Part shown: positions 1-6,524 of the stretch, piece after piece
Layout: the number at the start of each line of letters is the position of its first letter
Position numbering within the stretch: position 1 is the stretch's first letter
DNA from: Clostridiales bacterium
GTDB lineage: Bacteria > Bacillota > Clostridia > Christensenellales > QALW01
Reading direction: 5' to 3'
Length of the DNA: 25,558 nt
Assembly (NCBI GenBank): GCA_018376855.1
Contig: JAHAAN010000033.1
Location: forward strand, 1-25,558
Position numbers and translations under genes: made by a program
The notes under the pieces: generated by a model
Database searches by the model: none
The model's input: the letters and a program-made list of their open reading frames with translations, nothing else
Told to the model about the DNA's origin: nothing

Positions 1-899
1 TGCCGCTGCGCCACCTTTTTCATAATTTCCATTGTCAGCTGGTTGTGGTCGGTGGCAATGTTAGTAGTTGCAAAAATCGGCGCCAGCTCATGCTGTGCAG
101 GGGCGACTTCGTTATGTTCTGTTTTGGCCAAAATGCCCAACTTCCACAGCTCTTCGTTTAGATCCGCCATATAAGCGCTGACACGGGATTTGATCACGCC
201 GAAGTAATGATCCTCCATTTCCTGCCCCTTCGGAGGCTTTGCACCGAACAGCGTTCTGCCGGTATAGATCAAATCCTTTCGGGCGTCGTAGAATTTTTTA
301 TCCACCAAGAAGTATTCCTGCTCAGGACCGACGGTTGTGGAAACGCTCTTTACATCTTCGTTTCCAAACAAGCGCAGCACGCGCAGCGCTTGATCGCTGA
401 TGGCTTCCATCGAGCGCAGCAGAGGCGTTTTTTTATCCAGCGCTTCGCCGCCATAGGAGCAGAAAGCCGTGGGAATGCATAAGGTTTTGTCTTTAATAAA
501 TGCGTAGGAGGTCGGATCCCATGCTGTGTAGCCGCGCGCTTCAAATGTGGCGCGCAGGCCGCCGCTGGGGAAAGAGGAGGCGTCAGGTTCGCCTTTAATC
601 AGCTCTTTTCCGGAAAACTCCATGATGATTGCGCCGCCGTCCACAGGAGAAATGAAGCTGTCATGCTTTTCGGCCGTAATGCCTGTCATCGGTTGAAACC
701 AGTGTGTATAATGAGTTGCGCCTTTTTGAATGGCCCAATCTTTCATAGCGCTTGCAACCGCATTGGCTACGCTCAGTTCAAGCGGCTTGCCTTCTTCAAC
801 CGTCTTTTTGAGCGCCTTGTAGACGTCCTTCGGCAGCTTTTCACGCATTACGCTGTCATTGAAAACGTTGCTGCCAAACAGTTCTGTCAGATTTGTCAT
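1..899 (-). CDS. glnN: Glutamine synthetase type III (GSIII), 5' part only
   Basis: GSIII condenses glutamate and ammonia to glutamine using ATP in the cytoplasm. I translated the minus strand from the ATG at 897-899; 299 residues are visible and the frame is open to the window edge, so the C-terminal part is outside. The N-terminus reads MTNLTELFGSNVFNDSVM, typical of GSIII. Active-site motifs include VGPEQEYFLVD and EVAPAQHELAP, both diagnostic of the GSIII family rather than GSI or GSII. A ribosome binding site (GGAGG) lies about 8 bases upstream of the start on the minus strand. The gene is divergent from the glutamate synthase operon and has its own consensus promoter and an attenuator with an AAAGGC hexaloop hairpin (see those entries), so it is probably controlled by the ANTAR protein encoded at 7857-8426. 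Identity is sure; regulation is inferred. Confidence 0.95.
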   Translation of the reverse strand, partial: MTNLTELFGSNVFNDSVMREKLPKDVYKALKKTVEEGKPLELSVANAVASAMKDWAIQKGATHYTHWFQPMTGITAEKHDSFISPVDGGAIIMEFSGKELIKGEPDASSFPSGGLRATFEARGYTAWDPTSYAFIKDKTLCIPTAFCSYGGEALDKKTPLLRSMEAISDQALRVLRLFGNEDVKSVSTTVGPEQEYFLVDKKFYDARKDLIYTGRTLFGAKPPKGQEMEDHYFGVIKSRVSAYMADLNEELWKLGILAKTEHNEVAPAQHELAPIFATTNIATDHNQLTMEIMKKVAQR

Positions 900-942
900 G
901 ACTCTCAACCTCCAAAAAATAGTATCAAAAATTCTTTAAAAC

Positions 943-976
943 AAAAAGCGCTGTAGAATGATTCCTTCTACAGCGC
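943..976 (-). terminator. Leader terminator (attenuator) upstream of glnN
   Basis: On the minus strand an 11-bp perfect stem (arms 966-976 and 948-958) closes a seven-base loop GGAAUCA and is followed by UUUUUGUUUU. It lies between the promoter and the start codon, so it is an attenuator and not a gene-end terminator. Its 5' arm overlaps the AAAGGC hexaloop hairpin. The apical loop resembles that of the other attenuator (GGUAUCU). Confidence 0.85.
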
Positions 977-985
977 CTTTGCTGT
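970..985 (-). promoter_or_regulatory. Antiterminator hairpin with AAAGGC hexaloop (ANTAR-type), glnN leader
   Basis: In the glnN leader RNA (minus strand) the stem ACAGC/GCUGU encloses the six-base loop AAAGGC. Loop position 1 is A and position 4 is G, the feature described for RNA targets of ANTAR proteins. The 3' half of the loop and the 3' stem are also part of the 5' arm of the terminator at 943-976, so the two folds exclude each other. The same loop occurs in the glutamate synthase leader. Binding by the ANTAR protein at 7857-8426 is inferred. Confidence 0.75.
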
Positions 986-996
986 TTTACGAGCGT

Positions 997-1025
997 AGTA
1001 TAACGCGCATTCTATTATCTGTCAA
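997..1025 (-). promoter_or_regulatory. Consensus promoter of glnN
   Basis: On the minus strand a perfect -35 TTGACA (1020-1025) is followed after 17 bases by the -10 TATACT (997-1002). Transcription is predicted to begin near 990, only about five bases before the hexaloop hairpin. The spacing and near-perfect boxes make a vegetative sigma promoter likely. Confidence 0.85.
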
Positions 1026-1040
1026 CTGTTTTTTTGAGAA

Positions 1041-1063
1041 AAAAGCAAAATTTTTTTGCTTTT
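1041..1063. repeat. AT-rich inverted repeat upstream of glnN promoter
   Basis: AAAAGCAAAA (1041-1050) and TTTTGCTTTT (1054-1063) form a perfect 10-bp palindrome with a 3-base loop, next to the glnN -35 box. It could act as an UP-like element, a protein site, or a weak hairpin. No function can be assigned. Confidence 0.4.
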
Positions 1064-1258
1064 GATGAATAAAAGAAAGCCATATCCTGTTTTATATAAT
1101 AGAATATGCCGTGTTTGCTTAAAAAAATTAGTAGGATGGCGTGTGAAGTAAATAGAAGTCTTGCCTTTCATTGTAAGATAAATCGGCGATGTCGGTTAAT
1201 AATAACAAGAAAATGCATCAAAAACTTAATATTTTTTTGTAAAAGCGCGAATTTTTGA

Positions 1259-1288
1259 TTGACAAACCGGGCGGTTATGCTATATACT
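1259..1288 (+). promoter_or_regulatory. Promoter of the glutamate synthase operon
   Basis: A perfect -35 TTGACA (1259-1264) precedes TATACT (1283-1288, 18-base spacer) or, overlapping it, TATATA (1281-1286, 16-base spacer) with an extended TGC. The predicted start at about 1293-1295 places the hexaloop hairpin at the very 5' end of the transcript. Confidence 0.8.
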
Positions 1289-1294
1289 GCAAGC

Positions 1295-1314
1295 AATGAA
1301 CAAAGGCGTTCATT
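1295..1314 (+). promoter_or_regulatory. Antiterminator hairpin with AAAGGC hexaloop (ANTAR-type), glutamate synthase leader
   Basis: A 7-bp stem (AAUGAAC, 1295-1301, with GUUCAUU, 1308-1314) closes the hexaloop AAAGGC (1302-1307). The loop is identical to that in the glnN leader although the stems differ in sequence, which argues for a recognised loop. The 3' stem is also the start of the terminator's 5' arm (from 1306), so the two structures are mutually exclusive. A at position 1 and G at position 4 match what is known of ANTAR RNA targets; the protein partner is inferred. Confidence 0.78.
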
Positions 1315-1357
1315 TCTGCAAGGTATCTTTGCAGGAATGAGCGCTTTTTTGTTTTTT
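1306..1357 (+). terminator. Leader terminator (attenuator) upstream of glutamate synthase operon
   Basis: Arms 1306-1322 and 1328-1344 form a stem of up to 17 bp with three G-U pairs, followed by TTTTTTGTTTTTT (1345-1357). It sits between the promoter and the first gene's ribosome binding site (AGGAGG, 1385-1390), so unchecked it should end transcription before the operon. Confidence 0.9.
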
Positions 1358-1398
1358 CTTGAATAAGTTAGAATCGGTATTGTGAGGAGGATTACATT

Positions 1399-2490
1399 AT
1401 GTTAAAAGAAGGTCAGGTCAGAATTCCGTCGGGCTGTGCAATTTCCGGAATCTTTTCCAGAACCGGCGAGCGCATATGCGGAGATCAGATCATCAAATCC
1501 ATTGCGGTGATGCATGACCGCTCCAACGGTCTCGGCGGCGGCTTTGCGGGGTATGGCATTTATCCGGAATATAAGGATTTATATGCTTTCCATATTTTTT
1601 ATGACAGTATTGCGGTTCGGGAACAGTGTGAAAAGTTTTTGGACCATCATTTTGATATTGTGAATCTTTCTAAAATTCCTACGAGGAAGCATACAGCCAT
1701 CACAAGGGAGCCGCTCATTTGGCGGTATTTCGTTAAGCCGCTTCCTACAAAGCTGGCGGCGAGCCAACTTGATGAGGATGAATATGTCGCTCAAAGCGTA
1801 ATCAATGTCAATACCAATATTGAAGGCGCTTATGTGTTTTCCAGCGGCAAGAACATGGGTGTGTTTAAGGCTGTGGGCTTCCCTGAAGACGTAGGTGAGT
1901 TCTATCGGCTGGATGAATACGCCGGGTATTCATGGACGGCGCACGGACGTTATCCGACGAATACGCCCGGCTGGTGGGGCGGCGCGCATCCGTTCGCGAT
2001 TTTGGATTATTCCGTTGTGCATAACGGAGAGATCTCCTCTTACGACGCCAATCGCCGGTATATCGAGATGTTCGGCTATAAATGCACGCTGCTGACGGAT
2101 ACGGAGGTCATTACTTATATCATAGATTTTCTTGTTCGCAAGAAGAAGCTGTCGCTGGAGGAGGCGGCAAGCGTGATTGCAGCGCCGTTCTGGTCTACTA
2201 TAGAACAGAAAGAGCCTGCGGAGCGCGAGAGATTGATGTATTTGCGCAATGCCTTTGCCAGCCTGCTGATCACGGGGCCGTTTTCCATCCTGCTGGGTTT
2301 TACCGGCGGCATGATGGCGCTGAACGATCGCTTGAAGCTGCGCAGCATGGTGGTGGGCGAGAAGGACGATATGGTTTACATGGCCAGTGAGGAGGCGGCA
2401 ATCCGTGTAATTCAGCCTGAACTTGATAAGCTGTGGTCGCCTCGCGGCGGAGAGCCGGTTATCGTAACATTAAACGGAGGTGTTCAATAA
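1399..2490 (+). CDS. Glutamate synthase, glutaminase (class II amidotransferase) subunit
   Basis: This 363-residue protein corresponds to the N-terminal glutaminase domain of GltB, made here as a separate subunit. It should release ammonia from glutamine for transfer to 2-oxoglutarate at the FMN subunit. The start RIPSGCAISGIFS places the catalytic cysteine at residue 13; class II amidotransferases need this cysteine at the mature N-terminus, so a 12-residue leader must be removed. Further family features are the GLGGGFAGYGIYPEY stretch, WTAHGRYPTN and the VVHNGEISS motif. An AGGAGG site eight bases upstream fixes the ATG start. It is the first gene of a five-gene operon; its stop overlaps the next start by one base. 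Expression is probably set by the attenuator at 1295-1357. The assignment as a glutamate synthase subunit rests on both sequence and neighbours. Confidence 0.9.
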   Translation: MLKEGQVRIPSGCAISGIFSRTGERICGDQIIKSIAVMHDRSNGLGGGFAGYGIYPEYKDLYAFHIFYDSIAVREQCEKFLDHHFDIVNLSKIPTRKHTAITREPLIWRYFVKPLPTKLAASQLDEDEYVAQSVINVNTNIEGAYVFSSGKNMGVFKAVGFPEDVGEFYRLDEYAGYSWTAHGRYPTNTPGWWGGAHPFAILDYSVVHNGEISSYDANRRYIEMFGYKCTLLTDTEVITYIIDFLVRKKKLSLEEAASVIAAPFWSTIEQKEPAERERLMYLRNAFASLLITGPFSILLGFTGGMMALNDRLKLRSMVVGEKDDMVYMASEEAAIRVIQPELDKLWSPRGGEPVIVTLNGGVQ

Positions 2491-3995
2491 TGGGAATCGA
2501 TTATTTATATCCTGAATATGAAGTAGTGCGCAATGCGACAAAGTGTATTGGCTGCCGTGTTTGCGAGCGGCAGTGTGCCAACGAGGTGCACCGCTACGAT
2601 GCCGATCTTAAAGCAATGGTCAGCGACGATTCCAAGTGTGTGTGCTGCCATCGCTGTGTGGCGCTGTGTCCGACTCATGCGCTGAAGATTGTAAAAAGCG
2701 ACCACACTTTTAAATTAAATGCGAACTGGAGCGCCCAGACGATCAGCGAGATCTACCGTCAGGCAGGCAGCGGCGGCGTGCTGCTTTCCTCTATGGGCAA
2801 CCCCGCGCCGTATCCGGTCTATTGGGATAAAATTCTGATTAATGCTTCGCAGGTTACGAATCCGAGCATTGATCCGCTTCGTGAACCGATGGAAACAAAA
2901 ACCTTTTTGGGCGCAAAGCCCACAGAGATCCGGCGCGATGAAAACGGAAATCTGATGGATAACCTGACTCCGCAGTTGGAGCTCAGCACACCGATTATGT
3001 TTTCGGCCATGAGCTACGGCTCCATTTCCTACAACGCGCACGAAAGCCTTGCGCGCGCGGCGCAGCGGCTCGGCACCTATTATAATACCGGCGAGGGCGG
3101 CTTGCATGAGGACTTCTATCAGTACGGTAAAAATACGATCGTTCAGGTCGCATCGGGGCGTTTTGGCGTACATAAGGATTTCTTGGAGGCGGGCGCTGCG
3201 ATTGAGATCAAAATGGGGCAGGGCGCAAAACCGGGCATCGGGGGTCATCTTCCCGGCGCAAAGATCGTGGGGGATGTCTCTCGCACGAGAATGATTCCGG
3301 AGGGAACGGATGCAATTTCTCCCGCTCCGCATCATGATATTTACTCTATTGAAGATCTTCGCCAACTGGTGTTCTCTTTGAAAGAAGCCACCGAATATAA
3401 AAAGCCTGTGATCGTTAAAATCGCGGCCGTGCATAATGTGGCGGCGATTGCAAGCGGTATTGCAAGAAGCGGAGCGGACATTATTGCGATCGACGGCTTT
3501 AGAGGCGGCACGGGCGCCGCACCGACGCGCATTCGCGATAATGTGGGTATTCCAATTGAGCTTGCGCTGGCGAGCGTGGATCAGCGCCTGCGCGAAGAGG
3601 GTATTCGCGGCAACGTTTCCATCGTGGTGGGTGGATCTGTTCGGTGCAGCAGCGATGTGGTCAAGGCGATTGCGCTGGGCGCAGATGCTTGCTATATTGC
3701 AACGAGCGCGTTGATGGCGCTGGGCTGCCATTTGTGCCGCACCTGTCACAGTGGCCGCTGCAACTGGGGAATCGCTACGCAGCGCCCAGATCTGGTTCGC
3801 CGGCTTAATCCCGATATCGGCTGTGAACGGCTGGTTAATCTCATTACCGCGTGGGATCATGAGATTAAAGAAATGATGGGCGGTATGGGTATCAATTCCA
3901 TCGAAGCACTCAGAGGAAACAGGCTGATGCTCCGCGGCGTGGGTTTGAATGAAAAGGAGCTTCAGATTCTCGGCATTCAGCATGCAGGCGAGTGA
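2490..3995 (+). CDS. Glutamate synthase, ferredoxin-FMN synthase subunit
   Basis: A 501-residue protein with an N-terminal 2x[4Fe-4S] ferredoxin domain (C19xxC22xxC25xxxC29 and C50xxC53xxC56xxxC60) joined to the FMN-binding synthase barrel of glutamate synthase. The barrel carries GEGGLHEDF, MGQGAKPGIGGHLPG and DGFRGGTGAAPTR, and near its end the cysteine cluster CHLCRTCHSGRCNWGIATQ that binds a [3Fe-4S] centre in GltS enzymes. It should convert 2-oxoglutarate, ammonia and electrons to glutamate. I chose the ATG at 2490 over an in-frame codon at 2433 because it has a GGAGG site (2476-2480), overlaps the previous stop in a TAATG junction, and gives the expected ferredoxin start. This domain order is known from archaeal and clostridial GltS. 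Confidence 0.93.
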   Translation: MGIDYLYPEYEVVRNATKCIGCRVCERQCANEVHRYDADLKAMVSDDSKCVCCHRCVALCPTHALKIVKSDHTFKLNANWSAQTISEIYRQAGSGGVLLSSMGNPAPYPVYWDKILINASQVTNPSIDPLREPMETKTFLGAKPTEIRRDENGNLMDNLTPQLELSTPIMFSAMSYGSISYNAHESLARAAQRLGTYYNTGEGGLHEDFYQYGKNTIVQVASGRFGVHKDFLEAGAAIEIKMGQGAKPGIGGHLPGAKIVGDVSRTRMIPEGTDAISPAPHHDIYSIEDLRQLVFSLKEATEYKKPVIVKIAAVHNVAAIASGIARSGADIIAIDGFRGGTGAAPTRIRDNVGIPIELALASVDQRLREEGIRGNVSIVVGGSVRCSSDVVKAIALGADACYIATSALMALGCHLCRTCHSGRCNWGIATQRPDLVRRLNPDIGCERLVNLITAWDHEIKEMMGGMGINSIEALRGNRLMLRGVGLNEKELQILGIQHAGE

Positions 3996-4015
3996 AACGG
4001 AAAGGGGGAAACAAA

Positions 4016-4450
4016 ATGAAACGGATTTATGTGGATGAAAAATGGTGCTTGGGTTGTCATCTCTGCGAATATAATTGCGCATTTGCCAATTCAGGCTCGG
4101 ATGATATGGCTAAGGCGCTTAAAGGTGTTGAGATCAATCCCAGAATCAGAATTGAGGAGCATGACGGCGTTTCATTCGCAGTTTCATGCAGACATTGTGA
4201 AGAACCGTTGTGTGTTAAGGGCTGTATTACCGGGGCGCTCAGCATTCAGGAGGGTGTAATTCGTATCGATCAAAGCAAATGTGTTGGATGTTATACCTGC
4301 ATTTTGTGTTGTCCCTATGGCTGTATTATGCCGGCCGCGCAGGGAGGCGTTATGCAGAAATGTGAGCTTTGCCTGAACAATGCAGCCGGCGAGCCGGCAT
4401 GTGTGAAAGGCTGTCCGAATCGTGCCATTGTGTTTGAGGAAAGGGGTTAA
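4016..4450 (+). CDS. Four-cluster 4Fe-4S ferredoxin-like electron-transfer subunit
   Basis: A 144-residue protein rich in cysteine motifs: C11xxC14xxC17xxxC21, CRHCEEPLCVKGC, CVGCYTCILCCP and CELCLNN...CVKGCP. The pattern matches the HycB/DmsB-like ferredoxins that hold up to four [4Fe-4S] clusters. It probably carries electrons between the FAD subunit encoded next and the FMN synthase subunit. I start it at the ATG 4016 because AAAGGGGG lies about nine bases upstream; an in-frame GTG at 3992 overlaps the preceding stop and has no better site. It lies 20 bases after the synthase gene and 4 bases before the oxidoreductase gene. The role in the glutamate synthase complex is inferred from the operon. 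Confidence 0.85.
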   Translation: MKRIYVDEKWCLGCHLCEYNCAFANSGSDDMAKALKGVEINPRIRIEEHDGVSFAVSCRHCEEPLCVKGCITGALSIQEGVIRIDQSKCVGCYTCILCCPYGCIMPAAQGGVMQKCELCLNNAAGEPACVKGCPNRAIVFEERG

Positions 4451-4454
4451 GGCC

Positions 4455-5687
4455 ATGAAATATGTCATTATCGGCAATTCTGCTGCCGCCATTGGAACCG
4501 TTGAAGGAATCCGTCAGCTGGATCAAAATGGGGAGATTGTGCTGATCTCCAAGGAAAAGCAGCATACTTATTCGCGGCCGCTGATTTCCTATCTGCTTTT
4601 AGGCAAAACGGATTTGCAGCGCATGAAGTATCGTCCTGATGATTTTTATGAAAAGAACGGCTGCAAAGTTTTGCTTGGGTGCGAAGCAGTCAAAATCAGC
4701 CCCGATACCAAAACGGTTCTGCTTAGCAGCGGGGAGCAGATCACTTACGATAAGCTGATGATTGCCACTGGTTCAAGGCCGTTTGTTCCGCCTATGGCCG
4801 GAATGGATACAGTGAAAAATAAGTTTACCTTTATGTCGTTGGACGATGCGCAGGCGCTTGAAAAAGCGCTTACGCCGGAAGCGCGTGTGCTGATTGTCGG
4901 CGCGGGACTTATCGGTTTGAAATGCGCCGAAGGCATTGAAAAATCCGTGCGGAGCATTACGGTAGTTGATCTGGCGAACCGCATTCTTCCCAGCATTCTT
5001 GATGAAGCGGGTTCGGCGTTGGTGCAGGCTTACATTGAACAAAAGGGCGTGCGCATGATCTTGGGTCAGAGCGTAAAGCTTTTCGAGGGCAATACCGCGC
5101 ATTTAACAGACGGAACCCAGCTTGAGTTTGATATTTTGGTGATTGCCGTGGGCGTTCGACCCAATACGCAGCTTGCTTCCGATGCAGGCGTAGAGGTAGG
5201 GCGCGGCATTCTTACCGACGTTTGCTGCCGCACCAATAAGGCTGACATTTATGCGGCGGGAGACTGCACCGAAAGCTATGACATTACCGTTAAGCAAAGC
5301 CGCATTCTTGCGCTGCTGCCCAACGCTTATATGCAGGGGGAGACGGCGGGCATTACGATGGCCGGCGGGAAGGCTGCCTATGATAAAGCGATCCCCATGA
5401 ATTCCATCGGGTTCTTTGGGCTTCATATTATTACCGCCGGCAGCTATGACGGTGAAGCCTATACCGAACAGGATGAGAAGCACTATAAAAAGCTTGTTGT
5501 CCGCGATGGAAAGCTGTGTGGGTATATTTTGATAGGCGAAGTCAGCTGTGCAGGGATTTACACCTCGCTGATCCGCAACCAAACGGATTTAAGCACGGTG
5601 GACTTTGAACTGCTCAAGCAAAAGCCGCAGCTGATGGCGTTTTGCAGAAAGGATCGCGCAGCTATGTTAGGAGGGGGAAAAGCATGA
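4455..5687 (+). CDS. FAD/NAD(P)H-dependent oxidoreductase of the glutamate synthase operon
   Basis: A 410-residue pyridine-nucleotide-disulfide family flavoprotein. The N-terminal FAD fold starts VIIGNSAAAIG, and YSRPLISYLLLG and IATGSRPFVPP follow. A second Rossmann fold for NAD(P)H has VLIVGAGLIGLKCAEG (about residue 145), and the FAD-closing motif IYAAGDCTE is near residue 265. It resembles NirB- and rubredoxin-reductase-type proteins rather than the classical GltD, which has its own N-terminal Fe-S domain. It likely oxidises NAD(P)H and feeds the neighbouring Fe-S protein. Start ATG 4455 has AAGGGG upstream and lies 4 bases after the previous stop; its stop overlaps the next start in ATGA. 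A separate enzyme role cannot be excluded. Confidence 0.87.
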   Translation: MKYVIIGNSAAAIGTVEGIRQLDQNGEIVLISKEKQHTYSRPLISYLLLGKTDLQRMKYRPDDFYEKNGCKVLLGCEAVKISPDTKTVLLSSGEQITYDKLMIATGSRPFVPPMAGMDTVKNKFTFMSLDDAQALEKALTPEARVLIVGAGLIGLKCAEGIEKSVRSITVVDLANRILPSILDEAGSALVQAYIEQKGVRMILGQSVKLFEGNTAHLTDGTQLEFDILVIAVGVRPNTQLASDAGVEVGRGILTDVCCRTNKADIYAAGDCTESYDITVKQSRILALLPNAYMQGETAGITMAGGKAAYDKAIPMNSIGFFGLHIITAGSYDGEAYTEQDEKHYKKLVVRDGKLCGYILIGEVSCAGIYTSLIRNQTDLSTVDFELLKQKPQLMAFCRKDRAAMLGGGKA

Positions 5688-6406
5688 GAATTACAGCGGG
5701 AGATATGTATTTTAAGGAATTAAACGAGGCTGTTCGCAGTTCGTCCGATCGGGAGATCGTGATCGATCAGTGCGTGGGGCAGCGCTTTATTGCGGCGGGC
5801 ATTTCCGATAAGAATATTGTAATCAACGGAACGCCGGGAAATGCGTTGGGCGCTTATCTTAACGGCGCGCATATTACCGTTAACGGCAATGCGCAGGATG
5901 CTGCCGGCGATACCATGAACGAGGGGGAGATCGTGATTAACGGCAGCAGCGGCGACGCTACCGGCTATGCCATGCGCGGCGGCGCAATCTATGTCCGCGA
6001 TTCCGTTGGATACCGTGCGGGCATTCATATGAAGGCATATAAGGAGAAATTTCCGGCGCTGGTGATTGGCGGCAGTGCAGGCAGCTTTTTGGGCGAATAT
6101 CAGGCGGGCGGCTTGATTTTGGTGCTTGGAATCGGCAAAAAGTCCGCTGTTCCGGCGGGATACTTCTGCGGCACGGGAATGCACGGCGGCATGATGGCGC
6201 TGCAGTGCGACGAAGCGCCGAAGGGGCTTCCCGAGCAGGTGGTCGTTTCGGAGGCCGACGAGAAGGCAATGGCAATGATCGAGCCTTATATTACGCGCTA
6301 TTGTGAGCTGTTTGGCGCGGATCGGCAGGATTTGCTGAATAAAAAGTATTATATTTTGGTTCCGGATACAAAAAATCCGTATAAACAGCTTTATACTTAC
6401 AATTAA
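5684..6406 (+). CDS. Glutamate synthase, GXGXG (alpha-subunit C-terminal) domain protein
   Basis: A 240-residue protein equal to the C-terminal beta-helix domain of GltB, made as a separate subunit. It shows the repeated glycine pattern VINGTPGNALGAYLNGA, VNGNAQDAAGDTMNEG and VINGSSGDATGYAMRGG, which builds the right-handed helix that scaffolds the glutaminase and synthase domains. Such domains also occur in formylmethanofuran dehydrogenase FwdC, but the operon makes glutamate synthase the clear choice. The ATG at 5684 overlaps the preceding stop by four bases and has AGGAGGGGG upstream; in-frame codons further upstream lie in the previous gene. It is the last gene of the operon and is followed by a terminator-like hairpin at 6416-6457. 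Confidence 0.9.
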   Translation: MRITAGDMYFKELNEAVRSSSDREIVIDQCVGQRFIAAGISDKNIVINGTPGNALGAYLNGAHITVNGNAQDAAGDTMNEGEIVINGSSGDATGYAMRGGAIYVRDSVGYRAGIHMKAYKEKFPALVIGGSAGSFLGEYQAGGLILVLGIGKKSAVPAGYFCGTGMHGGMMALQCDEAPKGLPEQVVVSEADEKAMAMIEPYITRYCELFGADRQDLLNKKYYILVPDTKNPYKQLYTYN

Positions 6407-6418
6407 ATCGTGTATAAT
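6390..6418 (+). promoter_or_regulatory. Probable glnA promoter
   Basis: A perfect -10 TATAAT at 6413-6418 has a weak -35 (TTTATA, 6390-6395) 17 bases upstream, inside the end of the previous gene. Transcription would start near 6425. The weak -35 suggests help from an activator or moderate strength. Confidence 0.55.
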
Positions 6419-6457
6419 AAGAGCGATATGGCGTTTCCAACTCTTATTTTCGTTTTT
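6416..6457 (+). terminator. Terminator-like hairpin at end of glutamate synthase operon
   Basis: AATAAGAG (6416-6423) pairs with CTCTTATT (6441-6448), followed by a T-rich stretch TTCGTTTTT. It begins inside the -10 box of the presumed glnA promoter, so the terminator of one operon and the promoter of the next share bases. Confidence 0.6.
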
Positions 6458-6491
6458 GCAGAGTCGGAAACAGGTTTCTGACTCTGTTTTT
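6433..6491 (+). promoter_or_regulatory. glnA leader attenuator with competing hairpins
   Basis: A terminator (arms 6459-6471 and 6474-6486, followed by TTTTT at 6487-6491) lies in front of glnA. Its 5' arm can instead pair with 6433-6444: GTTTCC with GGAAAC and ACTCT with AGAGT, around a 15-base loop. The two folds exclude each other, as in attenuators. No AAAGGC hexaloop is present, so control may differ from that of glnN and the glutamate synthase operon. Confidence 0.6.
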
Positions 6492-6524
6492 CTAAGCATC
6501 AATATATGAAAGGAAAGACGCTTT

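Larger units (their letters stand above)
900..1398. other. Divergent control region between glnN and glutamate synthase operon
   Basis: No credible gene lies here. The stretch holds two back-to-back promoters, one for each flanking gene, and two attenuators of the same design, described separately. Between them (about 1026-1258) the DNA is AT-rich and shows only a 10-bp AT hairpin at 1041-1063. Confidence 0.8.

Noticed and set aside
3992..4015. GTG start for the four-cluster Fe-S protein
   Set aside because: It overlaps the previous stop and would place the strong AAAGGGGG site inside the coding region; the ATG at 4016 is correctly spaced after it.
2715..4082. 455-residue minus-strand open frame
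   Set aside because: Antisense to the FMN synthase subunit, with no family features.
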